The notes: generated by a model not told the origin, from the letters alone. Shown: positions 8,879 to 18,144, counted from the stretch's first letter. The stretch: DNA of 64,000 bases from Stenotrophomonas indicatrix (GCF_002750975.1 NZ_PEJS01000001.1:2356001-2420000), one strand, 5' to 3'. Numbers and translations: made by a program.

Positions 8879-9951
8879 CGGTTGCTTGCTCCATCAGCAT
8901 TTCCGGTGGAATTGTTCTGTACCGGCCTCATGGCCGGCTGACCGGGCATTGCCTGCCCCGGCACTGTTTGCCCCTGCATGGGTTGTCCCTGGACCGGCTG
9001 GCCCTGCATCGGTTGCCCTTGGATCGGCTGCCCCTGCATCTGTTGCATCTGACCATTGACCGGTGCCGCCACAGGCTGCCCGGTAGCCGGATCGATCATC
9101 GTCGCCGCGGCCGGATTGTTCGGGTCGTAGATGCCTTGTGCCTGCTGCGCGGCCAGCTGCGCCTGCTGTGCGGCCTGCTGTGCCTGGTCCTGCATGGCAC
9201 TGTCGTCCGGCACCGGCACGCCACGGGCGTAATCGTTGTCGACGCGATACTCGGTGACCTGGAAGGCCAGCGGGTTGAGCACGCGATCCTGCTCGGACAG
9301 AGCCAGGTTCTGGTTGTACTCGAAGCGCATCGTTACCAGCTGGTTATCCAGATAGGTAGAGGCGCCCGTGCGCTTGTCCAGCAGGCTGCGCTGGATGCGT
9401 ACCGATGCGCCACGGAAGCCACCGTTGGGCTGCGGGGCCAGCGGCGTGATGCTCAGGATCTTGACCCGGATCGCCTTGCCGCGACCGTACATAACGAACG
9501 GGTTCTGCGGATTATTACCGGCATAGCGCTGCTTCATGCTCGCGCCGACGGGATCGCTGGACATCACAAATACCAGCTCCCAGTCGCGCAGGCCCATCAC
9601 CGCCGAGTCATACGACTCACGCGCCAACACATACTGGGCGACGTTGCTGCGATTGACCGCTTCGTTGGTGGTAATGGTTTCACCCTGGAACGTGCCGCGC
9701 AGGCGCGCAACCGTCGCCGTGCCCGTATAGGCATCAGCCATCACCAGGAACGGCACCTTCTCCTTCAACGGCAGCATGTAGTAGTAGCCACCGGCCAGCG
9801 CCAGCGACATCAGCAACGAACCGGTGGCGACCCACCAGGCACGACGCTCGCTGCGCCGGGCCATGTCGGCCACGGTGATCTCGTAGCTGACTGCCTTGGC
9901 GACCGACTGCTCGACCTTGGGGCTGTTGCCTGCATCCTTCTTGCGGAACAT
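8875..9951 (-). CDS. virB8: VirB8 inner-membrane T4SS protein with repetitive tail
   Basis: Bitopic inner-membrane assembly factor, 358 aa. One transmembrane helix is at residues 39-60, and the periplasmic VirB8 fold follows to about residue 235 (includes TNEAVNRSNVAQYVLARESYD). Residues 240-345 are a Gln/Pro/Gly-rich extension with repeats of the type MQGQP. That makes it much longer than Agrobacterium VirB8 (about 240 aa). I believe extended VirB8 tails also occur in Xanthomonas, but did not check. The gene overlaps virB9 by 4 bases. Confidence 0.94.
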   Translation of the reverse strand: MFRKKDAGNSPKVEQSVAKAVSYEITVADMARRSERRAWWVATGSLLMSLALAGGYYYMLPLKEKVPFLVMADAYTGTATVARLRGTFQGETITTNEAVNRSNVAQYVLARESYDSAVMGLRDWELVFVMSSDPVGASMKQRYAGNNPQNPFVMYGRGKAIRVKILSITPLAPQPNGGFRGASVRIQRSLLDKRTGASTYLDNQLVTMRFEYNQNLALSEQDRVLNPLAFQVTEYRVDNDYARGVPVPDDSAMQDQAQQAAQQAQLAAQQAQGIYDPNNPAAATMIDPATGQPVAAPVNGQMQQMQGQPIQGQPMQGQPVQGQPMQGQTVPGQAMPGQPAMRPVQNNSTGNADGASNR

Positions 9952-10040
9952 GGGTTCTTCCGTACTGCTGAAACATCAATGGGCGCGACGCCCCTGCGCC
10001 AGGCGCGGGGTGCGGCACGTTCGATGATTTCGACGCGGTC

Positions 10041-10487
10041 TCAGCTGCCGCTGCTGGCTTCGGGATCCTGGGCCGACGCGGTCGGCGTCGATCCAGCGCT
10101 CTGCACGACGATCTGGTTGCCGACGATGGAGACGGAAACGCCCTGCGCCGCATAGGCCGCCGTGAGATCGATCACGGCCTGCTGTGCGTTGGTGGTGTCG
10201 ATCTCCGACACCGCGCCATACAGGGTGAAATCCGAACTGAGGCGATAGTCCAGCGTGCGGCCGGAATCCTTGGCCCAGCGCTCGAGCATGGCCTTCAGCG
10301 TGCGATCCATCGGCGACGCCTGATAGACGTAGCTGGAGTACAGCGGAATCTCGGTCGGAGCCGTCGCGAAACGGTTGACCGGCTTCCAGCGTCCTCCGAA
10401 GTCGGGGGCGGGCTTGGTGGCACAACTGGCCACCATCAACGCCGCCACTGCGGCGATGGACATTTTTGCAATAAACGCCTGATTCAT
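10041..10487 (-). CDS. virB7: VirB7-like lipoprotein with N0-like domain
   Basis: Outer-membrane lipoprotein of the T4SS core complex, 148 aa. The lipobox VASC gives Cys22 as the acylated residue after a short signal peptide. Unlike the ~50-aa Agrobacterium VirB7, it has a folded C-terminal part (residues about 55-130, PMDRTLKAMLERWAKDSG...SVSIVGNQIVV) that looks like the secretin N0-type domain known from Xanthomonas citri VirB7. The start at 10487 is chosen because the signal peptide begins there; the frame is open further upstream to 10583. It lies 90 bases before virB8. Confidence 0.88.
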   Translation of the reverse strand: MNQAFIAKMSIAAVAALMVASCATKPAPDFGGRWKPVNRFATAPTEIPLYSSYVYQASPMDRTLKAMLERWAKDSGRTLDYRLSSDFTLYGAVSEIDTTNAQQAVIDLTAAYAAQGVSVSIVGNQIVVQSAGSTPTASAQDPEASSGS

Positions 10488-10903
10488 ACGGGCTTCACTT
10501 TGACGTACGAAAAAGCAGTCCCGATGTTGGTCCCTTGGTCGTCCGGCACTGCGCGATGCACGCCGAAAACGTAACGAATGCACTGCTTAACAGCACATGG
10601 GCACGGTTCCCCTGCAGCTCGAAAGCTGCCAACCAAGTCGCGTGAAGCAACCTCATCCGAGGCCCCTCTCACGCACCCTCACCAACGTCGGAACCATCCC
10701 TGTTCCCATGGCTGAAACTCCTGGCCACTCTGAAAGCATGACGAATCACACAGATTCGCAAGCCACGCATAGAGTCGCACAACTACGCGTCAATTCGATG
10801 TCAGACAAATCTGAATTTTGACCAACGTATGGCGTTTCTTTGACGCGCCTCACTAATTCACATCAATGAATGCGTGCACCCATCACACTTTCAAGTCTGC
10901 AAC
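10488..10903. promoter_or_regulatory. Intergenic region between virD4 and virB7
   Basis: 416 bases without a convincing gene on either strand. This is the only sizeable gap inside the T4SS cluster, so it may hold the promoter for virB7-virB6. A small perfect hairpin (TCAGA-CAAA-TCTGA) lies at 10801-10814. It has no following T-run on the minus strand, so it is not a clear terminator for virD4. No specific promoter is claimed. Confidence 0.4.
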
Positions 10904-12583
10904 TTAGACATCAAGCATCGGCACGTCAACCTTTGGCAGTAGACGTGACGTGAAATAGCGGTCCTTGTAATAGCGAATCTTGTCGCACTTGACCGGATGC
11001 GGGATGCCTTCGTACAGGAAGACTTCCTTGTCCGGCCCCATCGCCTTGAGCTCCTGCGGCAGCATCAGCGCGCGACGCTCCTCGGTGAAACTATGGGTCT
11101 TTTCACGTGCGTGGGTGACGTTCTTCTTGCGGATGGTGGTGTAACCCAGCATGTCCGAATAGTCGTTGGCGTCCTGCTGCTCGCGTGGTGCGTACAGGAT
11201 CTGCAGCGCGTGGTTGGTGATGATCGTGCGCGAGACTTCGCGGCCATAGGTGGCATCCAGCTGCGACATGCTCTGGATGATCGGCAGCAGGCGCACGTTG
11301 TAACCGGCCATGTAGGACACCGCCGAGGCGATGATTTCGACCTTGCCGATCGAGGTGAATTCGTCCATCAACAGCAGGCACTGGTACTTCAGGTCCGGAT
11401 TGGACTTGGGCAGTTCCTTGGTGTTGAGGTTGATCAGCTGGCTGAAGAACAGGTTGATGATCAATCGGCTTTCGGCCAGCTTGTTGGGCTGGATGCCGAT
11501 GTAGATGGTCATCTTCTTCTTGCGCACGTCGGTGAGCAGGAAGTCGTTGGTGCTGGTGGCCTTGTCCAGGACCGGGTTGATCCAGGGGTTCAGCGGTTCC
11601 TTGAAGGTACCCAGGATCGAGGCGAAGGTCTCGTCGGCCTGGGACAGCATGTTGGCAAACGCCGAGCGCGCGTTGCTGCTGAGGAATGGACGCTCGGACA
11701 GGCCCTTGAGGAACTTCTTCAGGTCGCTGCCATCGCCGGAGGACAGGCGGTAGACCGCACCCAGGGTCGGTGTGCCCTGCCCGCCCGGGAAGCCGCTGCT
11801 GCGCTCGTCATCCCAGTTCTCGAACAGGTACAGGGTGAAGGCGATGAAGGCATTGCGCGCCTGGCTGATCCAGAACTTCTGGTCTTCCGAGCCATCGGGA
11901 TACAGCATCGCGCCGATGCTCATCAGGTCCGAGACACGGAACGCCGGGTCGTCGGAGACATAGCTGAGCGGGTTCCAGCGATGGGTGCGGCGATCTTCGG
12001 CGAAGGGGTTGAACAGGTAGATCTCCTGCCCCTGGCTGGCGCGCCAACCACTGGTCAGGTCGAAGTTTTCCTGCTTGATGTCCAGCACCACCAGCGATTC
12101 GCCGTACTCCAGCAGGTTCGGGATGACCACGCCGACGCCCTTGCCCGAACGGGTCGGGGCCGCCAGGATCACGAATTGCTGGCCGTCCAGCCGCACCAGC
12201 TTGCCGCCATGGCTGCCGACCACGATGCTCTGGCCGCTCTTCTTGAACATGCCGTGCTTGGCCAGATCCGCGCTGGTGGCAAAGCGCGCGTCACCGTGCA
12301 GCGAGCGCTTGTCCTTCTTCAGCAGCACGACCAGGCCGACGATGGCCAGCACCAGCAGCGGCAGGCCGAAGCCGAGGTAGCCGGCCCATTTGATCTTGCC
12401 CACGAACGGGGCAACCTGCGGCTGGCCGATGGCGTGGAAATACTGGTAATAGGTATTCCAGGTGAGCAGCTTGGTATCCAGACCAAGCAGCAGCAGCGTC
12501 AGGTAACCGGAAAGCACGAACCCAAGCAGCAGGGTCGCCAGCGTGATGATGGCGATGAGCAGATACTTCTTACTGGACAACAC
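10904..12583 (-). CDS. virD4: VirD4 type IV coupling protein
   Basis: Inner-membrane substrate receptor of the T4SS, 559 aa. It recognises effectors, in X-T4SS through the XVIPCD tail. Two N-terminal transmembrane segments (about residues 7-33 and 66-88) precede the cytoplasmic ATPase domain. Walker A APTRSGKG spans about residues 142-149 and the Walker B region reads LLLMDEFTSIG. TraG/VirD4 features such as the IQSMSQLDATYG stretch follow. It is upstream of virB7-virB6 on the same strand. Confidence 0.96.
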   Translation of the reverse strand: MLSSKKYLLIAIITLATLLLGFVLSGYLTLLLLGLDTKLLTWNTYYQYFHAIGQPQVAPFVGKIKWAGYLGFGLPLLVLAIVGLVVLLKKDKRSLHGDARFATSADLAKHGMFKKSGQSIVVGSHGGKLVRLDGQQFVILAAPTRSGKGVGVVIPNLLEYGESLVVLDIKQENFDLTSGWRASQGQEIYLFNPFAEDRRTHRWNPLSYVSDDPAFRVSDLMSIGAMLYPDGSEDQKFWISQARNAFIAFTLYLFENWDDERSSGFPGGQGTPTLGAVYRLSSGDGSDLKKFLKGLSERPFLSSNARSAFANMLSQADETFASILGTFKEPLNPWINPVLDKATSTNDFLLTDVRKKKMTIYIGIQPNKLAESRLIINLFFSQLINLNTKELPKSNPDLKYQCLLLMDEFTSIGKVEIIASAVSYMAGYNVRLLPIIQSMSQLDATYGREVSRTIITNHALQILYAPREQQDANDYSDMLGYTTIRKKNVTHAREKTHSFTEERRALMLPQELKAMGPDKEVFLYEGIPHPVKCDKIRYYKDRYFTSRLLPKVDVPMLDV

Positions 12584-12619
12584 CCGAATCCTCCATGATG
12601 CGCCCGAGGGCGCGACGGC

Positions 12620-12877
12620 TTAGCGGCGGCGTCGCTGCGACGCCTTCCTCCGCAGGTTGACTTCATTCTCCAGCCCGGGCTCCACGCCCTCTTCCCGCAC
12701 CAGTTCCTCAAGGTACCGGCGCGCATCGGCCAACGACATCAGGTCGGTCAGACGTTCCCCACCGTCGACGATGACCGCATGGCCGACCACATCGCCGGGA
12801 GCGTACACCGGCTCGTGGGTCACCGCTACCAGACGGAAGCGGCCGCGTAGTTCCAGCTGATGGGTGTATTCCTGCAT
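12620..12877 (-). CDS. Small protein upstream of virD4, unknown function
   Basis: 85-aa protein that I do not recognise. It begins with a beta-rich stretch (LELRGRFRLVAVTHEPVY) and ends in a strongly basic tail (KASQRRRR). No signal peptide or membrane segment is visible. The ATG at 12877 has GGGAGATGAGAC just before it, a good ribosome site. It ends 36 bases before virD4 on the same strand, so it may be co-transcribed with the T4SS operon, but a secretion role is only inference. Confidence 0.65.
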   Translation of the reverse strand: MQEYTHQLELRGRFRLVAVTHEPVYAPGDVVGHAVIVDGGERLTDLMSLADARRYLEELVREEGVEPGLENEVNLRRKASQRRRR

Positions 12878-12999
12878 GTCTCATCTCCCTGATGGAATCC
12901 AGATGCCATTCCTGCAGCGTCCGATGATGCCTGCACGGCCGTGGTGGCGGCATGCAGACAGTCCGTACGACAATACACGCTTGCACCGGGGAGATCGCA

Positions 13000-13452
13000 A
13001 TGGACTGGGTAGCACGTGCACGCACGCTGGCGCTGGAGGCCCATGCCGGCCAGGTCGACAAGGCGGGACACCCCTACATCGGCCACGTTGGCCGGGTGGC
13101 CGCTGCCGTGCGCGGCGATGATGAAGCCGAGGCGGTGGCCTGGCTGCATGATGTGATCGAGGACTGCCCGGCCTTCGCTGGGCAGGTGCAGGCCTTTCCC
13201 GCCCCGTTGCAGGACGCGGTCCGGCTGCTGAGCCGGACGTCTGCGGCGGATGCCAACACGTACTACGCACGAATTTCGGCGGATCCGCTGGCACTGAAGG
13301 TCAAGCTGGCCGACATCGCCGACAATGCCGATGAAGCGCGGCTGGCATCGCTGGATGCCGCCACCGCTGAGCGCCTGCGTGACAAATACCGACGGGCCTT
13401 GGCGGCGCTTGGCCAGCCGGCCACGCCGGCAGCACCACCCATCGAACACTGA
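13000..13452 (+). CDS. HD-domain protein, RelA/SpoT hydrolase-like
   Basis: 150-aa protein with the metal-binding HD pattern His29, His50-Asp51 and Glu54-Asp55 (AWLHDVIED), then a conserved-looking KVKLADIADNADEAR. This matches the small alarmone-hydrolase-like (MESH1/SpoT N-terminal) arrangement, which would hydrolyse (p)ppGpp or a similar nucleotide. Substrate is not determinable here. The ATG at 13000 follows GGGGAGA. It is divergent from the virD4 operon. Confidence 0.8.
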   Translation: MDWVARARTLALEAHAGQVDKAGHPYIGHVGRVAAAVRGDDEAEAVAWLHDVIEDCPAFAGQVQAFPAPLQDAVRLLSRTSAADANTYYARISADPLALKVKLADIADNADEARLASLDAATAERLRDKYRRALAALGQPATPAAPPIEH

Positions 13453-13531
13453 TTTACCCCCCAGCCCGGCTGATGCCTGTTGCGGTGCAGCAGTACAATG
13501 GGGCGCTTCCCCCGCCCCTTTGCGCCCCCGA

Positions 13532-14740
13532 ATGAGCCCCAACTCCCCCCTGGCCGCTCGGCTGACGCCGCGCCAGCGCACCCTGATCATCCTCGCCCTG
13601 TCGTTGGGCGGCTTCGCCATCGGCACCAGTGAATTCGCCAGCATGGGCCTGATGCTGGAGATCAGCCGCGGCCTGTCGATCAGCGAGACGCAGGTCGGCC
13701 ACCTGATCAGCGCATACGCCATCGGCGTGGTGGTGGGCGCACCGATCCTGGCCTTCGTCGGCGCCAGCTTCCCGCGCCGCAAGCTGCTGCTGGCGTTGAT
13801 GGGGTTCTATGCCGTCGGCAATCTGGCCAGCGCATTGGCCCCGAACTACGGCACGATGCTGGTGGCGCGCTTCGTCGCTGGCCTGCCGCATGGTGCCTAC
13901 TTCGGCGTGGCGATGCTGGTGGCCGCAGCGATCAGCCCGGCCGGCCAGCGCGGGCAAGCGATGTCGCGTGTGCTGTTGGGGCTGTCGGTGGCGATCCTGA
14001 TCGGCAATCCGCTGACAACCTGGCTGGGCCAGCAGCTGAGCTGGCGCACCGCCTTCGCCCTGGTCAGCGTGCTGGCCATCGCCACGGTGGCGATGATCGC
14101 GCGCTTCCTGCTGCCCGATCCGGATGAGGTGCGGACCTCGCCGATGCGCGAGCTGCGCGCATTCAACACCACCCAGGTATGGCTTGCGCTGTCGATCGGC
14201 GCGGTGGGCTTTGCCGGCATGTTCTGCGTGTTCACCTACCTGGCACCGACCCTGGTGCAGGTGACCGGCGTGGCCGAGTCGTGGATGCCGCTGGCGGTGG
14301 GCGTATTCGGCATCGGCGCGATCATCGGCAACATCGCCGGCGGCTGGCTGGTCGACAAATTCCACTTCAAGGCCGCCGCCGTGGTGCTGGCGTGGTCGAT
14401 CGTGATGCTGCTGCTGTACCCGCTTGCTGCAGAATCGGTGTGGACCATCGGCCCGATGATCATCACCGTGGGCACGATGGGCGCCCTGGCTGCGGTGTTG
14501 CAGACGCGCCTGATGGACGTGGCGGGCGAAGCGCAGACCCTGGCCGCCGCCTCCAACCATGCGGCGTTCAACACCGCCAATGCACTCGGCCCGTGGCTGG
14601 GCGGCATGGCGATCAGCGCCGGCTTCAGCCCGGCCACCACCGGTTACGTCGGTGCGGCGACGGCGGTCGGCGGCCTGCTGCTGTGGTGCGTGTCGGTGAT
14701 GCTGGAGAAGCGCAGGGTTGCCATCGCCGGCAGCCGCTGA
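13532..14740 (+). CDS. MFS efflux transporter, AraJ/YdhP type
   Basis: 402-aa inner-membrane protein with about 12 hydrophobic helices. The N-terminal signature GTSEFASMGLM is typical of the DHA1 drug/sugar-efflux branch (AraJ, YdhP, PbuE), which exports small molecules using the proton gradient. Substrate cannot be told. The start ATG at 13532 (MSPNSPLAARL) is preferred over the longer open frame because the hydrophobic core follows directly. Hairpins follow the stop codon. Confidence 0.88.
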   Translation: MSPNSPLAARLTPRQRTLIILALSLGGFAIGTSEFASMGLMLEISRGLSISETQVGHLISAYAIGVVVGAPILAFVGASFPRRKLLLALMGFYAVGNLASALAPNYGTMLVARFVAGLPHGAYFGVAMLVAAAISPAGQRGQAMSRVLLGLSVAILIGNPLTTWLGQQLSWRTAFALVSVLAIATVAMIARFLLPDPDEVRTSPMRELRAFNTTQVWLALSIGAVGFAGMFCVFTYLAPTLVQVTGVAESWMPLAVGVFGIGAIIGNIAGGWLVDKFHFKAAAVVLAWSIVMLLLYPLAAESVWTIGPMIITVGTMGALAAVLQTRLMDVAGEAQTLAAASNHAAFNTANALGPWLGGMAISAGFSPATTGYVGAATAVGGLLLWCVSVMLEKRRVAIAGSR

Positions 14741-14759
14741 ACTGCGCACGGTTCGTCAG

Positions 14760-14796
14760 CCGTCGCCCAGGCGACGGTGTTGCCCAGGAGGCAACA
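14760..14796. terminator. Tandem hairpins between convergent genes
   Basis: Two adjacent perfect inverted repeats: CCGTCGC/GCGACGG (14760-14777) and TGTTGCC/GGCAACA (14778-14796). They lie between the MFS gene (+) and barstar gene (-). There is no T-run, so they are either a weak bidirectional terminator or an extragenic repeat. Confidence 0.55.
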
Positions 14797-14831
14797 GGCA
14801 GCACCACGCTGGTAGCGGCTGCACACCGCAC

Positions 14832-15119
14832 CTACCGCAGGCAATAGCTGAAGCGTTCGTCCAGTGCCATGGCCTCATCCTGGCGCTGCACCCGCTCAAG
14901 CACGTCGACGATCTGCTGGAAGCGACGCCCCAGCGCCTCTCTGGAAACCTGATGGCCGCTCCAGGTCAGCTGCAGCGGGCGCTCGACGCTGGCACTCAGC
15001 AGATCCCAGAGGGCGTCGAGATTGTTCCCATAACCGCGCTCGACACCCAGTGCGAGCGCCAGCGTCTCGTGGAATGCCCGCTCGCTGTGGATGCGGTTGC
15101 CGTCCAGTTCGATGTCCAT
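14832..15119 (-). CDS. Barstar-family ribonuclease inhibitor
   Basis: 95-aa protein with the barstar plan: a helix then YGNNLDALWDLL, which in barstar supplies the Asp/Trp residues that plug the ribonuclease active site, and a C-terminal strand. Proteins of this kind bind and inhibit barnase-type RNases in the cytoplasm. No barnase-like gene is seen beside it, so it may be an orphan immunity protein. The ATG at 15119 follows GGAGTAGC. Confidence 0.9.
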   Translation of the reverse strand: MDIELDGNRIHSERAFHETLALALGVERGYGNNLDALWDLLSASVERPLQLTWSGHQVSREALGRRFQQIVDVLERVQRQDEAMALDERFSYCLR

Positions 15120-15296
15120 TGCGAGCTACTCCGTTGCCAGCGGCGAGTGGAAATTCAACCTGCATGCTATCCCAGCCGCATGCGCAGTCCTGAAGCGTAG
15201 CAGCGGACCTCGTTGACTTCGCCACCGCGCTGGCCTGACAGCCTCATCACGGTGGGAAAACGAGGATGGAGACACCTGTCTGCAACCGAGAACACC

Positions 15297-15545
15297 ATGC
15301 CGGACACCGGCCACTTCGCCATCCATGCCTTCGAGGCCGCGTTCAATATTTCCGGCGACGTGGAGCGCATCATTTCGCTCACCGTGTCATGCCGTCATTG
15401 TGCGGAAATCACCTGCGCCCAGGATGCAAACCTGTTGCACCTGCCGGGCGGTACGCTGTTCCGTTGTGATGCCTGTGGCTGCCATCAGGCCATCAGCAAT
15501 GCGCGCCTTTCGGACTGGCAACTGCCGCCCCTGCTGGGCGTATGA
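15297..15545 (+). CDS. Small putative zinc-ribbon protein
   Basis: 82-aa protein, not assigned to a named family. Two CxxC knuckles (CRHC at about residue 33 and CDAC near residue 60) suggest a structural zinc site. No signal peptide. The start at 15297 is chosen over an upstream in-frame ATG at 15213 because the N-terminal extension is poor in coding character. It ends 9 bases before the next small gene and may be co-transcribed with it. Confidence 0.6.
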   Translation: MPDTGHFAIHAFEAAFNISGDVERIISLTVSCRHCAEITCAQDANLLHLPGGTLFRCDACGCHQAISNARLSDWQLPPLLGV

Positions 15546-15554
15546 GGACGTACC

Positions 15555-15731
15555 ATGCCGTTGACTGAAGAACAGTTCACCATCCTGCGCGCCATTGCCG
15601 ATGCGCGCCCTGTAGGAAGCGATGCGGCGACGTGGGCCGTGAAGGAAGGCCTGGCCGTGCAGGCGGAAGATGCGGATATCGATCTGACCCCACACGGGCG
15701 CGACATGCTGGCCTCCCAACCGGCACGCTGA
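15555..15731 (+). CDS. Very small hypothetical protein (58 aa)
   Basis: Open frame of 59 codons from the ATG at 15555 to TGA at 15731. GAGG lies about 8 bases upstream. The product is acidic (LAVQAEDADIDLTPHGRDML) and reads like a winged-helix or peptide-binding fragment rather than random frame. Codon use matches its neighbours. No function can be named. Confidence 0.55.
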   Translation: MPLTEEQFTILRAIADARPVGSDAATWAVKEGLAVQAEDADIDLTPHGRDMLASQPAR

Positions 15732-15875
15732 CCGGGCAGCACTGGCATGCAGCATGCACATGCCGTGGTGAGCTCATCACGGCATTTGCGCGCTGGCGGT
15801 GCGACGAACACGCGGTGTAGATCCGCCTTGCTGCAGAGTTGCGCACGCCAGCTCCCAAAGCGCGACACAGCCCTC

Positions 15876-16145
15876 ATGCACCGCCAGCTTTCCCCCACCT
15901 GCCACGATGCGATTGCCCTGCGGGCCGGCGCGCTGGGCAGCGTCCTGGGCGTGGCGCTGTTCAAGGTCTTTGCGCTGTCTGCCGCAGCGGCCGGCTCGAT
16001 GATGACGGTCGGGCTGTGGCTGCTGGGATGTGCATTGCTGGCGGCCTGGGCGTTGGCGGCCTGCCTGACCTGCCTGGCCTTGAGCCGGCGCGTGTTCGTG
16101 CTGATGCTCGCGCTGTCGACGGTGTTCCTGATCTGCATTGCCTGA
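15876..16145 (+). CDS. Small membrane protein
   Basis: 89-aa protein with hydrophobic segments at about residues 18-40 (GSVLGVALFKVFALSAAAAG), 45-68 and 72-88, consistent with two or three transmembrane helices. Function unknown. The start MHRQLSPTCHD at 15876 is used; the frame is open upstream to 15747 but that stretch lacks coding character. Confidence 0.5.
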   Translation: MHRQLSPTCHDAIALRAGALGSVLGVALFKVFALSAAAAGSMMTVGLWLLGCALLAAWALAACLTCLALSRRVFVLMLALSTVFLICIA

Positions 16146-16274
16146 TTGGCAATCGCCCGCCTCTGAGCACTCCCACAATTGTTACTTAATAACAAGTGCT
16201 GCCAGTCGGATTGCGCGTGAGCCAGGTCACGGATTGAATTCGATGGCCAGACCGGCCCTCTTGAGATCCCCCCC

Positions 16275-16523
16275 ATGCGCCTGCCGCAGCCCCTGCTCCG
16301 CTCCGCTCTCTGTTTCCTTGCTCTCGCTTCCATCAGCGCCTGTGCCACTTATGACGATTCGGCCATGCACGCAGCCTGCCAGGAGTCGCCGCATGTGAAG
16401 GACCTGCCGCCTGAGGTTGCCGCCCGCGAAAGCCGATGCAGCAAGAGCGTTGAGGTCTGGTCGAGCGAGCGCAAAGGCAATGACCAGCCGCTGGACCTGA
16501 GCGGCAAGAAGAAGGATCTCTGA
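16275..16523 (+). CDS. Small putative lipoprotein
   Basis: 82-aa protein with a signal peptide ending in the lipobox-like ISAC, making Cys23 the likely lipidated residue. The mature part is charged and Ser/Lys-rich (CQESPHVKDLPPEVAARESRC), with two more cysteines that could pair. Function unknown. Confidence 0.65.
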   Translation: MRLPQPLLRSALCFLALASISACATYDDSAMHAACQESPHVKDLPPEVAARESRCSKSVEVWSSERKGNDQPLDLSGKKKDL

Positions 16524-16561
16524 AAGATGGCGGCGCAGCCCTGCGCGGGCTGCGCCGGAAC

Positions 16562-18097
16562 TCAGGCAATCGCTTCCCTGCCAGCTGAGCCCGTCCATTC
16601 CTGTACCGCCCGCGCCAGTCCTGCCGCATCGGCGCCATCACTGGCCCAGGCGACAATGCCGTCCGGACGAACCAGCAGCGCCGACAGGCCCAGCGAATCG
16701 ACAGCGGGCTGCGCGATGGACAGGATGCGGGCCCGTTCAACATCAACCGCCTCGCACAACGAGGCAGCAGCATCGAACACCAGCAGCACCGCCTGCCCTG
16801 CCCGCAGCAGTTCACCCATGCGGCGACCATCGACCAGCAGGAAATCCGGCGTGCTGCGGCCCACCAGCGGATGGGTATGGCCGAGGTCCAGCTGCTGGCC
16901 CACACCCCACACGCGCTCGGCGAGATACGTGGCGCCATCACGTGTTTCTGCCAGATCGGCGACGATGGCAGCCAGTGCACGTGAGCCCGCGCTTGGGCGC
17001 ATCAATGCGACCTGCGCGCGCGACCATTCCAGCACGCGCGCGCCGATCGGATGGCGTTCGGCCTGATAGGTATCCAACAGCGCATCAGCTGCCTCGCCGC
17101 GCACGACGGCGACGAGCTTCCAGCCAAGGTTCATCGCATCGCCCAGGCCCAGATTCAGACCCTGCCCACCCAGCGGCGAATGCACATGTGCGGCATCGCC
17201 GGCCAGCAGCACGCGGCCACGACGATAGGCGGTGGCCTGCCGTGCGCCGTCGGTCCAGGTGGTGGCCAGATGCAGTGCGGTGATCGTTGCTTCGCGGCCG
17301 GAGATGCGGCGCAGCAGCGCCTGTGCCGATTCGCGATCAAGTGGCTGGCGGTGGCCCGCGCCGCCGTCGAAGTCGGCCAGGGCGATCGTGCCCGGCGGAT
17401 TGAAGTTGCACATGCCCTGCGCGGTGGTGTGACGCCCCGGGCTGAGTACCGTCGGATCTTCCAGTTCAACACTGAGCGAGTGGCCGGTGAACTCTGGATC
17501 GGTACCAGCAAAGCTGAAACCACACTGCTTGCGCACGGTGCTGCGGCCTCCATCGCAGCCGACCAGCCAGCGCCCGCGGAAGGCCTGTCCGCCCGCCTCG
17601 ACCTGGACCTCGTCGGCCCCCATCCGCACGCTCTGCACGCCCGCACCACGCAGGATCACTGCGCCCAGCGCCTGCGCGCGCTCGGCCAGCACGGCCTCCA
17701 GCGCCTGCAGTTCCACCGCCATCTGCGTGCCGACCGGGCTGCGCAGGCGCCACGGCCAGCGACCGCTGTCGACATTGTCCAGTGCAAACGGAATACCCGC
17801 AAAGTGACCACCCAGCTTGCGTGGCTGCGAGAGCCAGTGCGCGGTTCCCGGCGGCGGCGGGCCCTTCTCCGGCTTCAGCACCTGGCCGGCTGCCACCGCG
17901 TCCAGCAGACCGCGCCGGTCGAGCGCCTCCAGCGTCGGGGCATTCAAACCGCGCAGCCCGAACGGCAGGCGCTTGAGCGGCGAATCCGGCGAGGCCGCCT
18001 GCTCCAGTACCAGCACCGCGCTTCCTGCCTGACACAGTTCACAGGCCAGCAGCAGTCCCACCGGGCCAGCCCCGGCAATGACGACGTCGTACCGCAT
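16562..18097 (-). CDS. FAD-dependent aromatic monooxygenase
   Basis: 511-aa flavoprotein of the p-hydroxybenzoate-hydroxylase/PheA-TfdB class. The Rossmann motif GAGPVG is at residues 9-14 and the second FAD motif GDAAHVHSPLGGQGLNLGLGD comes later. Such enzymes hydroxylate aromatic or polyketide substrates with NAD(P)H and oxygen; the substrate here is unknown. The start MRYDVVIAG at 18097 is clear from the Rossmann strand. The gene is divergent from a TetR regulator that probably controls it. Confidence 0.88.
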   Translation of the reverse strand: MRYDVVIAGAGPVGLLLACELCQAGSAVLVLEQAASPDSPLKRLPFGLRGLNAPTLEALDRRGLLDAVAAGQVLKPEKGPPPPGTAHWLSQPRKLGGHFAGIPFALDNVDSGRWPWRLRSPVGTQMAVELQALEAVLAERAQALGAVILRGAGVQSVRMGADEVQVEAGGQAFRGRWLVGCDGGRSTVRKQCGFSFAGTDPEFTGHSLSVELEDPTVLSPGRHTTAQGMCNFNPPGTIALADFDGGAGHRQPLDRESAQALLRRISGREATITALHLATTWTDGARQATAYRRGRVLLAGDAAHVHSPLGGQGLNLGLGDAMNLGWKLVAVVRGEAADALLDTYQAERHPIGARVLEWSRAQVALMRPSAGSRALAAIVADLAETRDGATYLAERVWGVGQQLDLGHTHPLVGRSTPDFLLVDGRRMGELLRAGQAVLLVFDAAASLCEAVDVERARILSIAQPAVDSLGLSALLVRPDGIVAWASDGADAAGLARAVQEWTGSAGREAIA

Positions 18098-18144
18098 TGG
18101 AAATCCTCGTGAGCACCGGGTCGGCGCTCTGGCGGTCGCAATGT

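Noticed and set aside
10997..12598. 533-codon plus-strand frame opposite virD4
   Set aside because: Antisense shadow of a strongly conserved gene; no recognisable domain and no ribosome site.
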